Assembly: GCA_017431465.1 (NCBI GenBank)
Contig: JAFRLA010000005.1
Coordinates: 1 to 45,577 of the forward strand
Length of the DNA: 45,577 nt
Source: Candidatus Saccharimonadota bacterium
Lineage (GTDB): Bacteria; Patescibacteriota; Saccharimonadia; Saccharimonadales; Saccharimonadaceae
Direction of reading: 5' to 3'
The notes below the pieces were generated by a model. That model was given only the letters and a program-made list of their open reading frames with translations, had not been told where the DNA came from and did no database searches. The first letter of the stretch is position 1. Every line of letters begins with the position of its first letter. Position numbers and translations under genes: made by a program. Of the stretch, positions 7,197-15,043 are shown piece after piece.

Positions 7197-7913
7197 ATGA
7201 AAAAAACACGCGGAATTATTTGGGGAATCGCCATCCTCGCCCTCGGTATAATCTTCGGCGGTAACGCCCTCGGCGTCTGGAATATCGACATTTTCTTCAA
7301 AGGCTGGTGGACGCTATTTATCATCGTCCCGAGCGCAATTGGCCTGATTACTGAAAAGGAAAAATTAAGCAACCTGATGGTGCTCGGCGTTGGCGTCTCT
7401 CTGCTTCTTGCCTCCCTAGACGTCTTCTCTTGGGAGACCGCAGGCAAAACCATCTTCGCCCTCTTCCTAGTCCTACTCGGTCTAGGCATCGTTCTCAAGA
7501 CCATCTTCCATGGCAAATTTAAAAAAGCTATCGAAAAAGAACTCGACAAAGCTGATAAAAACGGTGACGAGCCACGCTCCCACCTCGCAGTTTTCTCTGG
7601 CGAAAACGTCTCTTACGATAAAGAAGAGCTAAAAAACGTCAAACTCTGTGCAGTTTTCGGCGGCATTGAGCTAGACCTAAGAAACGCGATCATTAAAGAC
7701 GCTGCGGTCATTAAAGCCTTCTCGCTCTTCGGCGGTATTGATATTATTCTCCCTGAAGATGTCGTTCTAAAGACTGGCTCCGGCTTTGTCTTTGGCGGCA
7801 TCAGCGATGAGCGCAAAAATGCCGACAAAAAATCTACTGCAAAAGCGAAAAAAGTCCCTACTATCTATCTTGACGCAGCCGGTGGCTTCGGCGGAGTTGA
7901 GGTTAAGAACTAG
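7197..7913 (+). CDS. LiaF-like membrane protein
   Basis: A 238-residue protein with an N-terminal block of about four transmembrane helices (residues ~7-105) resembling the LiaI/LiaF transmembrane region (DUF5668). A cytosolic C-terminal domain repeats the phrase A-V-F-G-G-I-E-L-D-L and F-G-G-I-D-I-I-L-P, which is typical of the LiaF/cell-wall-active-antibiotics-response domain. In Firmicutes LiaF restrains the LiaRS envelope-stress system; no such two-component pair is visible here, so the role is inferred only as envelope-related. The SD AAAAGGAG stands 8 nt before the ATG. A small membrane protein gene follows after 8 nt, probably in the same operon. Confidence 0.72.
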   Translation: MKKTRGIIWGIAILALGIIFGGNALGVWNIDIFFKGWWTLFIIVPSAIGLITEKEKLSNLMVLGVGVSLLLASLDVFSWETAGKTIFALFLVLLGLGIVLKTIFHGKFKKAIEKELDKADKNGDEPRSHLAVFSGENVSYDKEELKNVKLCAVFGGIELDLRNAIIKDAAVIKAFSLFGGIDIILPEDVVLKTGSGFVFGGISDERKNADKKSTAKAKKVPTIYLDAAGGFGGVEVKN

Positions 7914-7921
7914 TAAAGTCT

Positions 7922-8332
7922 ATGGATAATAACCAGAACCAGCAGTTTGTCGCGCCGACTCCAACTAGCCAAGTTCCGCGCACGCCAAACCCTGGCCAGC
8001 CAGAAGTCCCGCAATCCTATTCCGCTCCGCTAGTTATCAAAACTAGCATCGCACGCCTGTTTATCGGCTTGGCCGCCGCCTGTATTATCGTCTCTCTTGC
8101 GGTTTTCATCTTAAAGAAAATCGACTTGAATAACGAGATCGTCAATACAATTCGGCTGGTCGTCGACCGAATCAACGATGTGGCAATTTTCGTCCGAATC
8201 GGCTGTCTAGGCTTTGCTACCGCGGCTACGATTATTCGGGTCTTAAACCCGCACCCATACAACACCAAAACGCTGATTGTTGCTTGGGTTTCGGTTGCAC
8301 TAATTGGTCTATCCCTAATTATCTTCCGCTAG
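7922..8332 (+). CDS. Small membrane protein, unknown function
   Basis: A 136-residue protein with a Gln/Pro/Asn-rich cytosolic N-terminus (about residues 1-38) and three predicted transmembrane helices (about 42-64, 78-102, 112-134). No family is recognised. The Pro/Gln-rich soluble head plus short helical bundle is a common layout of uncharacterised CPR membrane proteins. It starts 8 nt after the LiaF-like gene, so co-transcription is likely, and it is closed by a bidirectional terminator. Confidence 0.65.
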   Translation: MDNNQNQQFVAPTPTSQVPRTPNPGQPEVPQSYSAPLVIKTSIARLFIGLAAACIIVSLAVFILKKIDLNNEIVNTIRLVVDRINDVAIFVRIGCLGFATAATIIRVLNPHPYNTKTLIVAWVSVALIGLSLIIFR

Positions 8333-8356
8333 CCCCCAAGACAACAAATGCAACAA

Positions 8357-8384
8357 AAAAATCGCCCGTAACTGGGCGATTTTT
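8357..8384. terminator. Bidirectional terminator
   Basis: AAAAATCGCCC-GTAACT-GGGCGATTTTT, an 11-bp stem with A and T tracts, between the convergent small membrane protein gene and the L31 gene. Confidence 0.85.
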
Positions 8385-8385
8385 C

Positions 8386-8715
8386 TTAAGCTTCCTTTTC
8401 GGCCTTTTTCTTGGCCTCTTTTTCGGCTTTCTTGACTTTATTGCCAAGAGTTTTCTTTAGCTCAGCAGCCTTCGCGGCACGAGCCTTGAAGCGGTCAACG
8501 CGGCCCTCGGTATCGATAATCTTCTCTTCGCCAGTAAAGAACGGGTGCGAAGCGGAAGAAATTTGGATCTTCACGAGCGGATATTCGTTGCCGTCTTCCC
8601 ATTTGATCGTCTCTTCGCTCTGAGCCGTGGAGCGAGTCAAGAATGAAAAGCCCGCCGCCTCATCAGAAAAGACCACAAAACGGTAATCTTTAGGATGTAA
8701 ATCTGTTTTACTCAT
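8386..8715 (-). CDS. rpmE: 50S ribosomal protein L31, type B
   Basis: L31 bridges the ribosomal subunits. The 109-residue protein has the type B (zinc-free) sequence, including [37 protein letters not shown] and DTEGRVDRF, without the Cys ligands of the zinc form. The last ~30 residues are a Lys/Ala/Glu-rich helical tail absent from ordinary L31. ATG 8715 is chosen; a TATAAT at 8727-8732 predicts a 5' leader of only about 4-5 nt with no SD. The gene stands alone between a bidirectional terminator and the rpsB promoter region. Confidence 0.9.
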   Translation of the reverse strand: MSKTDLHPKDYRFVVFSDEAAGFSFLTRSTAQSEETIKWEDGNEYPLVKIQISSASHPFFTGEEKIIDTEGRVDRFKARAAKAAELKKTLGNKVKKAEKEAKKKAEKEA

Positions 8716-8775
8716 AACTGCCCACAATTATAGCAAGATTTCCTCAAAAAGTAAACCCCTAAATTCAGAAAACTC

Positions 8776-8804
8776 TTGAAAAATTCCTCAAGAAGTGGTA
8801 AAAT
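8776..8804 (+). promoter_or_regulatory. Promoter of rpsB-tsf
   Basis: TTGAAA (8776-8781), 17-nt spacer, TGG-TAAAAT (extended -10, 8799-8804). It produces a leader of about 75 nt containing a strong stem-loop. Confidence 0.65.
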
Positions 8805-8833
8805 CAAGTAGTAATACTAATTTAATGAAACAA

Positions 8834-8868
8834 CTTCGGGCGGTTTTCCTGAATAAACGGGCCCGGAG
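8834..8868 (+). promoter_or_regulatory. Stem-loop in the rpsB leader, candidate S2 autoregulatory element
   Basis: CTTCGGGC (8834-8841) pairs with GCCCGGAG (8861-8868), 8 bp with one wobble, enclosing a 19-nt loop. It stops a few nt before the SD. Leader structures that bind S2 are known upstream of rpsB in several phyla; the assignment here is an inference from position and folding. Confidence 0.4.
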
Positions 8869-8885
8869 TGAAGGGAAAGGAAAAC

Positions 8886-9572
8886 ATGTCGGAAAATGTT
8901 GACATGAAAGCCCTGCTTGAGGCAGGCGCCCACTTTGGTCACAAGACCAGCCGTTGGCACCCTAAGATGGCCCCATACATTCACAGCCGTCGTAATGGTG
9001 CACATATTATCAACCTTGAGAAGACTGTCGAAGCCCTCGACACTGCGCTTCCAAAAATTACCGAAATTGCCAAGAACGGTAAGAAAATCCTCTTTATCGG
9101 TACAAAAAAGCAACTAAAAGAGGTTGTTGAGGCTGCCGCGAAGGCTGCTGAGATGCCTTACGTCACTAACCGTTGGGTCGGTGGGACCTTGACTAATGTC
9201 GAGACTGTCAATCGCCAAATCAAAAAGGTCAAGGATCTTGAGCGCAAGATGGAGAGTGGTGAACTCGAAAATCGTTATAATAAACTCGAAGTTCAGCGCT
9301 TCCAGGAAGAAATTGACGTATTAAACGAACGCTACGGCGGCATCAAAGACATGACCGAGCAACCAGCTGCGGTAATTATCGTCGATGCGATGACCGATAA
9401 AAATGCGATTAAAGAAGCTAAAACCCTAAAGATCCCCGTATTCGCGCTTGTTGATACAAATGTCGACCCGACCGAAATCGACCATATTATCCCAGCAAAC
9501 GATGATTCGATTAAAGCGACCGAGCTGATCCTCGGTTACTTCGTCGACGCTATCAAAAAAGGTAAAAAATAA
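8886..9572 (+). CDS. rpsB: 30S ribosomal protein S2
   Basis: S2 joins the 30S head and platform late in assembly. The 228-residue protein has the family signatures L-E-A-G-A-H-F-G-H-K-T near the N-terminus, NRWVGGTLTN in the middle and the terminal segment V-D-T-N-V-D-P ... IPANDDS. ATG 8886 is preferred over an in-frame GTG at 8868 because AAAGGA lies just before 8886 and the GTG falls in the leader stem. It is followed 12 nt later by tsf, the conserved rpsB-tsf operon. Confidence 0.96.
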   Translation: MSENVDMKALLEAGAHFGHKTSRWHPKMAPYIHSRRNGAHIINLEKTVEALDTALPKITEIAKNGKKILFIGTKKQLKEVVEAAAKAAEMPYVTNRWVGGTLTNVETVNRQIKKVKDLERKMESGELENRYNKLEVQRFQEEIDVLNERYGGIKDMTEQPAAVIIVDAMTDKNAIKEAKTLKIPVFALVDTNVDPTEIDHIIPANDDSIKATELILGYFVDAIKKGKK

Positions 9573-9584
9573 TTAGGAGGCATT

Positions 9585-10175
9585 ATGGCAGACATTTCTA
9601 TTGAAGATATCAAAAAATTAAAAGAGCTTTCTGGCGTTGGCTTGACTGATGCGAAAAATGCTCTTGTCGAAGCTAAGGGCGATTTCGATAAGGCCTTAGA
9701 AGCTATGCGCAAAAAAGGTCTAACCAAGGCCGAAAAACGCGGCGATCGCGAAACCCGTGAAGGGCTCGTCGATAGTTATATTCACGACGGCCGCATCGGC
9801 GCCATCGTCGAAGTAAACTGTGAGACCAGCTTTGTTGCGAAGACCGACGAATTTAAAGATCTCGCGCATAAAATCGCGATGCAGGTGGCTTCTATGGCTC
9901 CGCTTTACGTCTCTGTTGATGATATTCCAGAGAAAGAGCTCGAAAAGAAGCGCAAAGAATTTGAAGAAAACTTCAAAGGCCCAGAAAAAATGAAAGACCA
10001 GATTATCGACGGCCAGGTCAAAAAAGCTTTCTCCGATAAGGTCCTTCTCGATCAGCCTTACATTCTTGACGACACCAAGACTGTTGCAGAGTACATCAAA
10101 GACAATATCGCTAAAACCGGCGAAAACATCACCGTTAAGCAGTTCAAACGCATCGAGCTCGGCGTTACGGAATAA
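9585..10175 (+). CDS. tsf: Elongation factor Ts
   Basis: EF-Ts recharges EF-Tu by releasing GDP. The 196-residue protein has the N-terminal UBA-like domain (KKLKELSGVGLTDAKNAL), the Y-I-H-x-D-G-R-I-G segment and the core V-N-C-E-T-S-F-V-A-K-T-D-E-F. It is the short form, like that of thermophiles and many CPR bacteria. SD TTAGGAGG precedes the ATG. It forms an operon with rpsB and is closed by a strong terminator. Confidence 0.95.
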   Translation: MADISIEDIKKLKELSGVGLTDAKNALVEAKGDFDKALEAMRKKGLTKAEKRGDRETREGLVDSYIHDGRIGAIVEVNCETSFVAKTDEFKDLAHKIAMQVASMAPLYVSVDDIPEKELEKKRKEFEENFKGPEKMKDQIIDGQVKKAFSDKVLLDQPYILDDTKTVAEYIKDNIAKTGENITVKQFKRIELGVTE

Positions 10176-10197
10176 GGAGTCGAGGGAAGAAAAAAAT

Positions 10198-10226
10198 AAA
10201 AAGGCATCCCTAATGGATGCCTTTTT
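10198..10226. terminator. Terminator of rpsB-tsf, bidirectional
   Basis: AAAAAGGCATCC-CTAAT-GGATGCCTTTTT, a 12-bp stem. It also serves the convergent orphan gene on the minus strand. Confidence 0.9.
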
Positions 10227-10249
10227 GTTGGAGATTCGAATTTGCTCTT

Positions 10250-10897
10250 TTACACCCTAAGAAGAGATTCCTCTATGGGTGAAATAACTTCCAGCGTCGA
10301 AAGCTTCAGTAGTAGACGGTTCCAATCTTTAAACCAGATATCAGCAAAACAAACAACGGGACCATCCCTATAGAATGCAGAGAAAGACATATTCGTTCCC
10401 ATATCATCGACAGAGTTTATGTGGATTCTACAAACCGGATAGACATGGTCCTGCGTATAAGCCCTGTAATAGTCACACATAAGGTTGTTGCCCGCACGTT
10501 CATCTTCCTCTGTATCTCCGGGCCTCCAAAAACGGTGCCTCGCAGTTCGTCCAAGTGGGATAAAATATGTTGGAAAATCGTACGGCGTTGCAACTTCGAA
10601 CTGTACCCGCAGTCCTCCAGATCCCCAGCGCTCTGAGCCAAGCTCTTTTTCGATGTCCTCAAAGTGTCGATCTCGAATAAAAGCCAGAAGAACCGGCAAA
10701 ACAGAAAAACGTTGTACCTTAGGCCAACCTTTACCACACCAATCTCTCAGAGGATAAACTTGGTGATAGTCAGTTTCCGCTATAAACTTTTTCGTGATAG
10801 AATCGAGGTAGCTTATCTCTCCGTCGAGATTGTTTTTATTGCCCAGACAACGTAGGTCGATAAACTTTCGCGTAAGCCCATAATTGTAGACTTGCAT
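10250..10897 (-). CDS. Orphan soluble protein, unknown function
   Basis: A 215-residue protein that I do not recognise. There is no signal peptide or transmembrane helix. It is rich in aromatic residues and Arg, with clusters such as R-D-W-C-G-K-G-W and R-H-R-F-W-R-P-G-D. The ATG is fixed by GGAGGTGA 6 nt upstream, among the strongest SDs in the window, and a TATAAT at 10949-10954 implies a leader of about 45 nt. The gene is monocistronic, between the tsf terminator and the DUF167 gene. Base usage looks less biased than in neighbouring housekeeping genes, so recent acquisition or lineage-specific origin is possible. Confidence 0.6.
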   Translation of the reverse strand: MQVYNYGLTRKFIDLRCLGNKNNLDGEISYLDSITKKFIAETDYHQVYPLRDWCGKGWPKVQRFSVLPVLLAFIRDRHFEDIEKELGSERWGSGGLRVQFEVATPYDFPTYFIPLGRTARHRFWRPGDTEEDERAGNNLMCDYYRAYTQDHVYPVCRIHINSVDDMGTNMSFSAFYRDGPVVCFADIWFKDWNRLLLKLSTLEVISPIEESLLRV

Positions 10898-10948
10898 ATT
10901 GTCACCTCCAAAAAAATAAAGTTGCCTAACCGAAATAGTTACGAGAAA

Positions 10949-10954
10949 ATTATA
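10949..10954 (-). promoter_or_regulatory. -10 box for the orphan gene at 10250-10897
   Basis: TATAAT on the minus strand, 51 nt before the ATG, just downstream of the stop codon of the DUF167 gene. Confidence 0.45.
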
Positions 10955-10960
10955 CCGTAA

Positions 10961-11185
10961 TTATCGAATAATTTCAACTATTTTATGCCTCGAAGTGGTT
11001 CCAGAGACGATTTCTATGCAGGATTTTGCAACGCCGAAATGTTTCGCCAAAATTTTTATGACCGCCGCATTCGCCTCGCCATCGTGTGCCCGGGCATGTG
11101 TCCGAACAATCAACTCACCATCTGATGGGCCATTAAACACCCCCTCGACTTTTGACCCTGGCTTGACTAAGACGGCATATTTCAT
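10961..11185 (-). CDS. DUF167 (YggU/UPF0235) family protein
   Basis: A 74-residue protein of the small DUF167 family. Recognisable features are the N-terminal V-K-P-G-S-K segment, L-I-V-R-T-H-A-R-A-H-D-G-E-A-N-A-A-V with its conserved A-x-D-G-x-A-N core, and the late IVSGTTSRHK segment. The biochemical function of the family is not established. TGA-TAAAAT ends 6 nt before the ATG at 11185 on the minus strand, so the mRNA should be leaderless. Its -10 lies 8 nt from the -10 of the divergent frr promoter. Confidence 0.85.
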   Translation of the reverse strand: MKYAVLVKPGSKVEGVFNGPSDGELIVRTHARAHDGEANAAVIKILAKHFGVAKSCIEIVSGTTSRHKIVEIIR

Positions 11186-11191
11186 ACTTCC

Positions 11192-11211
11192 ATTTTATCA
11201 TATGTTATAAT
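11192..11211. promoter_or_regulatory. Back-to-back divergent promoters (DUF167 gene / frr)
   Basis: Minus strand TGA-TAAAAT (11192-11200) and plus strand TGT-TATAAT (11203-11211) are separated by 2 nt. Polymerase could not occupy both at once. The plus transcript should start near 11218 with a short SD-containing leader. Confidence 0.6.
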
Positions 11212-11233
11212 AGAGGTATAAACAGGAGTTTTT

Positions 11234-11779
11234 ATGTTTGACACCAACGATGATCGCAAAAAAATGAACGCCGTAGTCGAGCGTTTCAAAGATGAAATGA
11301 AAAAAGTTCGCACCGGTCGTGCGCACCCAGATATGCTTTCCGGTGTGAAAGTTGAGGCTTACGGCCAGTGGATGCCACTAAACCAGGTCGCCAATGTCAC
11401 GATTTCTGATGCGACTATGCTACTCGTTACTCCGTTCGACCCAACGACCATCGCCAATATCGAGTCTGCGATTCGTGCCGACAACACGCTTGGCCTGAAT
11501 CCGTCTGACGACGGTCGTGTAGTCCGCGTCCCGATTCCGCCACTGACAGAGGAGCGCCGCCGCGAAATCGTCAAGACCGCTTCGACCAAAGTCGAGGAGG
11601 CAAAAGTTGGCATTAGAAATGTCCGCGAAGATGCTAGAAAAGATATTAAAGAGGCTAAAGATCTTCCAGAAGATGCTAGAAAACGCGCCGAAAAGGAAAT
11701 TGACGATATGACCAAAGAGTTTACCGACATTATCGACTCCGAATTCAAGGCTAAAGAAGCCGAAATCATGAAAATCTAA
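11234..11779 (+). CDS. frr: Ribosome recycling factor
   Basis: RRF splits post-termination ribosomes together with EF-G. The 181-residue protein has the family hallmarks: the V-R-T-G-R-A-H-P-D-M-L segment, the V-x-N-I-E-x-A-I-like region, the N-P-S-D-D-G-R-V-V-R-V-P-I-P-P-L-T-E-E-R-R segment, and a long C-terminal helix. Length is normal. An AGGAG SD precedes the ATG. The uppS gene follows after 18 nt, the conserved frr-uppS neighbourhood of many bacteria (pyrH is not adjacent here). Confidence 0.96.
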   Translation: MFDTNDDRKKMNAVVERFKDEMKKVRTGRAHPDMLSGVKVEAYGQWMPLNQVANVTISDATMLLVTPFDPTTIANIESAIRADNTLGLNPSDDGRVVRVPIPPLTEERRREIVKTASTKVEEAKVGIRNVREDARKDIKEAKDLPEDARKRAEKEIDDMTKEFTDIIDSEFKAKEAEIMKI

Positions 11780-11797
11780 CGGAAATTTAAAAGCTTG

Positions 11798-12502
11798 ATG
11801 GAACATATCGGATTTATCGTTGATGGCAATCGCCGTTGGGCGCGCGAAAAAGGTTTGCCGACCCTAGAAGGGCATCGCCGCGGCTTTAACAAAGTCGAGG
11901 ATGTCGCCAGCGAGTGCGTGAATAGGGGCGTCAAATTCATCTCATTTTACTTATTTAGCACCGAAAACTGGAATCGTTCAGAAGACGAAGTCGCCTATCT
12001 GATGGATTTAGTTCGTAAAAACGCCGCACAGTTAAAAAAGCGGTTCTTAAAAGAGGATATTCGCTGCATAGTTATGGGTAGAAAGAAGCCGGCACCAGAG
12101 GATGTTCTAGAAAAACTTGCCGACCTCGAGGAGGCGACCAGAAATGGTTCGCGCGGCACAGTCTGTATCTGTTTTAACTATGGCGGTCATTGGGAAATCG
12201 CCGATGCGGCAACGAAGCTAATCGCTACGAAGATGGCCTCCCTAAAAGACAGTAGCCTTCCGCCGACTTTCAACGTCACTCCAGAAGAATTTGCCGACTA
12301 TCTTTATCATCCCGAGGTCCCAGCTTGCGATCTCATCGTTCGTACTTCTGGCGAACAGCGTATCTCTGGCTTCCAACTTTGGCGTGCCGCCTACTCAGAA
12401 TTTCTATTCTTAGATAAATACTTCCCAGACATCGACCCAAAGTCCGATCTCGATGCAATTCTAGAGGAATATAATCTCCGCCAGCGGCGCTTCGGAAAAT
12501 AA
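11798..12502 (+). CDS. uppS: Isoprenyl transferase (undecaprenyl diphosphate synthase)
   Basis: UppS builds the C55 lipid carrier for cell-wall and surface polymers from IPP and an allylic primer. The 234-residue protein shows the cis-prenyltransferase signatures: F-I-V-D-G-N-R-R-W-A with catalytic Asp9, F-S-T-E-N-W-N-R, and the C-terminal R-T-S-G-E-Q-R-I-S-G-F-Q-L-W. ATG 11798 is used; a TTG lies one codon upstream. It follows frr and precedes a YgjV-like gene with no gap, suggesting one operon. Confidence 0.94.
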   Translation: MEHIGFIVDGNRRWAREKGLPTLEGHRRGFNKVEDVASECVNRGVKFISFYLFSTENWNRSEDEVAYLMDLVRKNAAQLKKRFLKEDIRCIVMGRKKPAPEDVLEKLADLEEATRNGSRGTVCICFNYGGHWEIADAATKLIATKMASLKDSSLPPTFNVTPEEFADYLYHPEVPACDLIVRTSGEQRISGFQLWRAAYSEFLFLDKYFPDIDPKSDLDAILEEYNLRQRRFGK

Positions 12503-13000
12503 ATGAACATTGCCCTCGCACAAATATTAGCCCTCTACTCGTCGTTATGTCTACTAATTAGCTTTTGGCAGAAAAAGCGCAAAGACATTCTGAACTTGCA
12601 GATTCTAGATAGTGTTTTTGACATAGTCCAATATATTTTACTTGGGGCGTATACTGGATGTCTAATCAGTTTTCTCGGCGCCACAAGGGCATGTGTCTTC
12701 AAAAAAGCGAAAAATGGGGCAGTTTTGCTACTCTTTATCGCCTTGTACATAGCCGCAAGTATCCTTACGTTCAGAGGCTGGCTCAGCCTGCTGCCACTAA
12801 CGGCCGCAATCATATACACTATTGTCATCTGGAACAAAAAAGAGCAGAATATCCGATTTTTCTCAATTTTTGTATTTCTGCTTTGGCTAGTCTATGATAT
12901 TTTTGTCCAAGCCTATGTTAGTGCAATTACAGACATAGTACTCGTAGCTTCTAACGCGGCGGCGTTCTATAAATATAATTCAAAAGAAAAGAGCAAATGA
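12503..13000 (+). CDS. YgjV-like inner membrane protein
   Basis: A 165-residue hydrophobic protein with about five to six transmembrane segments. The N-terminal part (L-L-I-S-F-W-Q-K-K-R-K, then L-Q-I-L-D and L-L-G-A-Y-T-G) resembles the YgjV family of bacterial inner membrane proteins, whose function is not established. It begins directly after the uppS stop codon and overlaps the amidotransferase gene by 4 nt (ATGA), so it is translationally coupled to both. Confidence 0.6.
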   Translation: MNIALAQILALYSSLCLLISFWQKKRKDILNLQILDSVFDIVQYILLGAYTGCLISFLGATRACVFKKAKNGAVLLLFIALYIAASILTFRGWLSLLPLTAAIIYTIVIWNKKEQNIRFFSIFVFLLWLVYDIFVQAYVSAITDIVLVASNAAAFYKYNSKEKSK

Positions 13001-13620
13001 AACGCATCGCTATCATCGCCCGCTCTGAGTTTCCCGACGGTATCGGCGAGGATTTTGCCCAGATTTTTCAGAAACTCGGCGCTGAGCCAGTGAAAATCGA
13101 CGGGAAAACCGACCTTACCAACACTTGCGAAAAATGCGATGCTTTGCTCGTTCCCGGAAACCCTAATAACATCCCGCCGCGCTATTACGGCAAAGGACCT
13201 CTGCCAAACCTAGATTACCCTGTGGATGACTTCGCGTTAGATAAACGCGTTATAAACAAATTCTACAAAGCGGAAAAACCGATACTCGGAATTTGCGGCG
13301 GCGCACAATCCGTCAATGTCTATTTTGGCGGTACAATGAACCAAAAAGTTGAAAATCACGACCTTCCGCCAGAAAGACGGCACGATATCAACATAAAACC
13401 GGGCAGCATCCTTGATAAAATCTACAAAACACCAATCCTGCCGGTCAATTCACTACATCATCAGGCTATCAAAAATCCGCCGAAGGATTTCGAAGTTATC
13501 TCTATGTCTCCCGACAGAGTTATTGAAGCTATTGCGAAAGACGATATTCTCGCCGTCCAATGGCACCCCGAGAAAATGGGCGACCAAGAGTTCTTTAAAT
13601 ACTGGCTAAATAGCTTTTAG
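12997..13620 (+). CDS. Class I glutamine amidotransferase-like hydrolase (peptidase C26)
   Basis: A 207-residue protein with the triad of class I amidotransferases: Cys100 in L-G-I-C-G-G-A-Q, and His190 and Glu192 in Q-W-H-P-E. The arrangement without a synthetase domain is that of gamma-glutamyl-GABA hydrolase (PuuD)-type enzymes, which split gamma-glutamyl amides; the true substrate is unknown. It overlaps the preceding gene by 4 nt and probably ends the frr-uppS operon. No signal peptide is present, so it is cytosolic. Confidence 0.8.
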   Translation: MKRIAIIARSEFPDGIGEDFAQIFQKLGAEPVKIDGKTDLTNTCEKCDALLVPGNPNNIPPRYYGKGPLPNLDYPVDDFALDKRVINKFYKAEKPILGICGGAQSVNVYFGGTMNQKVENHDLPPERRHDINIKPGSILDKIYKTPILPVNSLHHQAIKNPPKDFEVISMSPDRVIEAIAKDDILAVQWHPEKMGDQEFFKYWLNSF

Positions 13621-13758
13621 GTATAAAGCTCCGCTCGATGCCGATAAACTGAGCTGCGGATATAAATCGCCCGCACTGTTCGGTCAGCTAGCATTGCCGC
13701 TGCAAGACCGTGAAAAGCCGACTTTTTCATAAATTTATATATCATTTGATTTTACTTA

Positions 13759-13767
13759 TGCTATAAT
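13759..13767 (+). promoter_or_regulatory. Extended -10 of the leaderless site-2 protease promoter
   Basis: TGC-TATAAT ends 6 nt before the ATG at 13774. The preceding ~135 nt (13621-13758) show no gene or clear hairpin. Confidence 0.65.
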
Positions 13768-13773
13768 AAAACC

Positions 13774-15042
13774 ATGAATATGGTCATTGGGATACTTATC
13801 GGTTTATTAGTACTAATGTTCTTGGTCGTCGCGCACGAACTGGGACATTTTATCGCCGCGAGGAGAAACGGAGTCAAAGTTAACGAGTTTGGCATTGGCT
13901 TCCCGCCGCGAGCTATTGCCTGGGTAAAAAACCCCGAATATGAAAAATGGAAAAAAGTCCCAAAAAATGCCCGGAACAAAAAACGAAAACCCAAAAAATG
14001 GCTTCGCCTAAAACGTAAAGACTGGGGCAAATCCCAAAAAAGGCTAATTTTCTCCTTGAACTGGCTGCCGATCGGTGGTTTTTGTGCCATGGACGGAGAA
14101 TCCGACGCCGATACCAAAAAAGGGACTTTTGGCGCAGCGAGCTTCTGGGGCAAGACCAAAATCCTCTTTGCCGGCGTAGCCGCAAACTGGCTAGTTGCTT
14201 TCGTAATCTTGACTGTCCTGGCTGTGACTGGTATGCCACATTTCATGGACGACCAGTTCACGATGTCGGGCGACACTAACGTCTCTGAAACAGCGATTTT
14301 CATCGAGAAAATTGAGCCGAATTCGCCCGCCGAGCAGGCCGGGATGGAGGTCGGCGATCAGATTATCGAAGGTATCAGCAACGGCTCTACTGCCGCTGAG
14401 GAGGTTGGTTCGTCTGCCAAATTAACTAATTTTAACGCCGCTCATGCCGGCGAAAAAGTTACTTTCCATATTTTAAGAGATGGCAATGTTATTTCGGTTG
14501 AGCCAACGCTAAACAACGTCGAAGACAGTTATGTCCTCGGCACAACTGTTCGCCAAGAGGGGCGTGAGCTCTATTACTCCACCTGGTCTGCACCAATCGT
14601 CGGGGCTGTTACAACTGTCCAACTTACCGGCGAGACTTTCCGTGGCCTCTGGAATCTCCTCTGGGATTTCGGCTCTGGCATCGTTCGACAACTCAGCCCT
14701 GACAGTACTGTGCGCGAGCAAGGTCGCGAAGCTATCGGTACTGCCGGAGAATCTGTCTCTGGACCAGTCGGCATCATCGGCGTTCTTTTCCCAGCCTTTA
14801 CCGAAACCGGCCCGACTAACCTCGCTTTTCTCGCCGCGATCATCTCTATCTCGCTGGCCTGTATGAACGTTTTGCCAATACCAGCCCTCGACGGCGGGCG
14901 CTGGTTCCTCATCGCTCTGTTCCGAATTCGTGGCAAAAAACTCGACAAAAAGACCGAAGAAAAAATCGTCTCGCGGGCATTTCTAGTATTGCTTGTTCTT
15001 ATTGCAGTGATTACCGTACTTGATGTAATTAAGATGTTCTAA
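13774..15042 (+). CDS. rseP: Site-2 intramembrane metalloprotease, RseP/MlaB-type M50
   Basis: A membrane-embedded zinc protease of 422 residues. The zinc motif HELGH is at residues 21-25 in the first helix, a PDZ domain is centred near residues 185-250 (EPNSPAEQAGMEVGDQI), and the second active-site motif A-L-D-G-G is at about 371-375 with the metal-binding Asp373. Between helices there is a basic loop of about 40 residues (K-N-A-R-N-K-K-R-K-P-K-K) that is longer than in typical RseP. Such proteases trim anti-sigma factors or signal-peptide remnants. A CPBP protease gene follows after 1 nt, so two intramembrane proteases share an operon. Confidence 0.92.
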   Translation: MNMVIGILIGLLVLMFLVVAHELGHFIAARRNGVKVNEFGIGFPPRAIAWVKNPEYEKWKKVPKNARNKKRKPKKWLRLKRKDWGKSQKRLIFSLNWLPIGGFCAMDGESDADTKKGTFGAASFWGKTKILFAGVAANWLVAFVILTVLAVTGMPHFMDDQFTMSGDTNVSETAIFIEKIEPNSPAEQAGMEVGDQIIEGISNGSTAAEEVGSSAKLTNFNAAHAGEKVTFHILRDGNVISVEPTLNNVEDSYVLGTTVRQEGRELYYSTWSAPIVGAVTTVQLTGETFRGLWNLLWDFGSGIVRQLSPDSTVREQGREAIGTAGESVSGPVGIIGVLFPAFTETGPTNLAFLAAIISISLACMNVLPIPALDGGRWFLIALFRIRGKKLDKKTEEKIVSRAFLVLLVLIAVITVLDVIKMF

Positions 15043-15043
15043 G

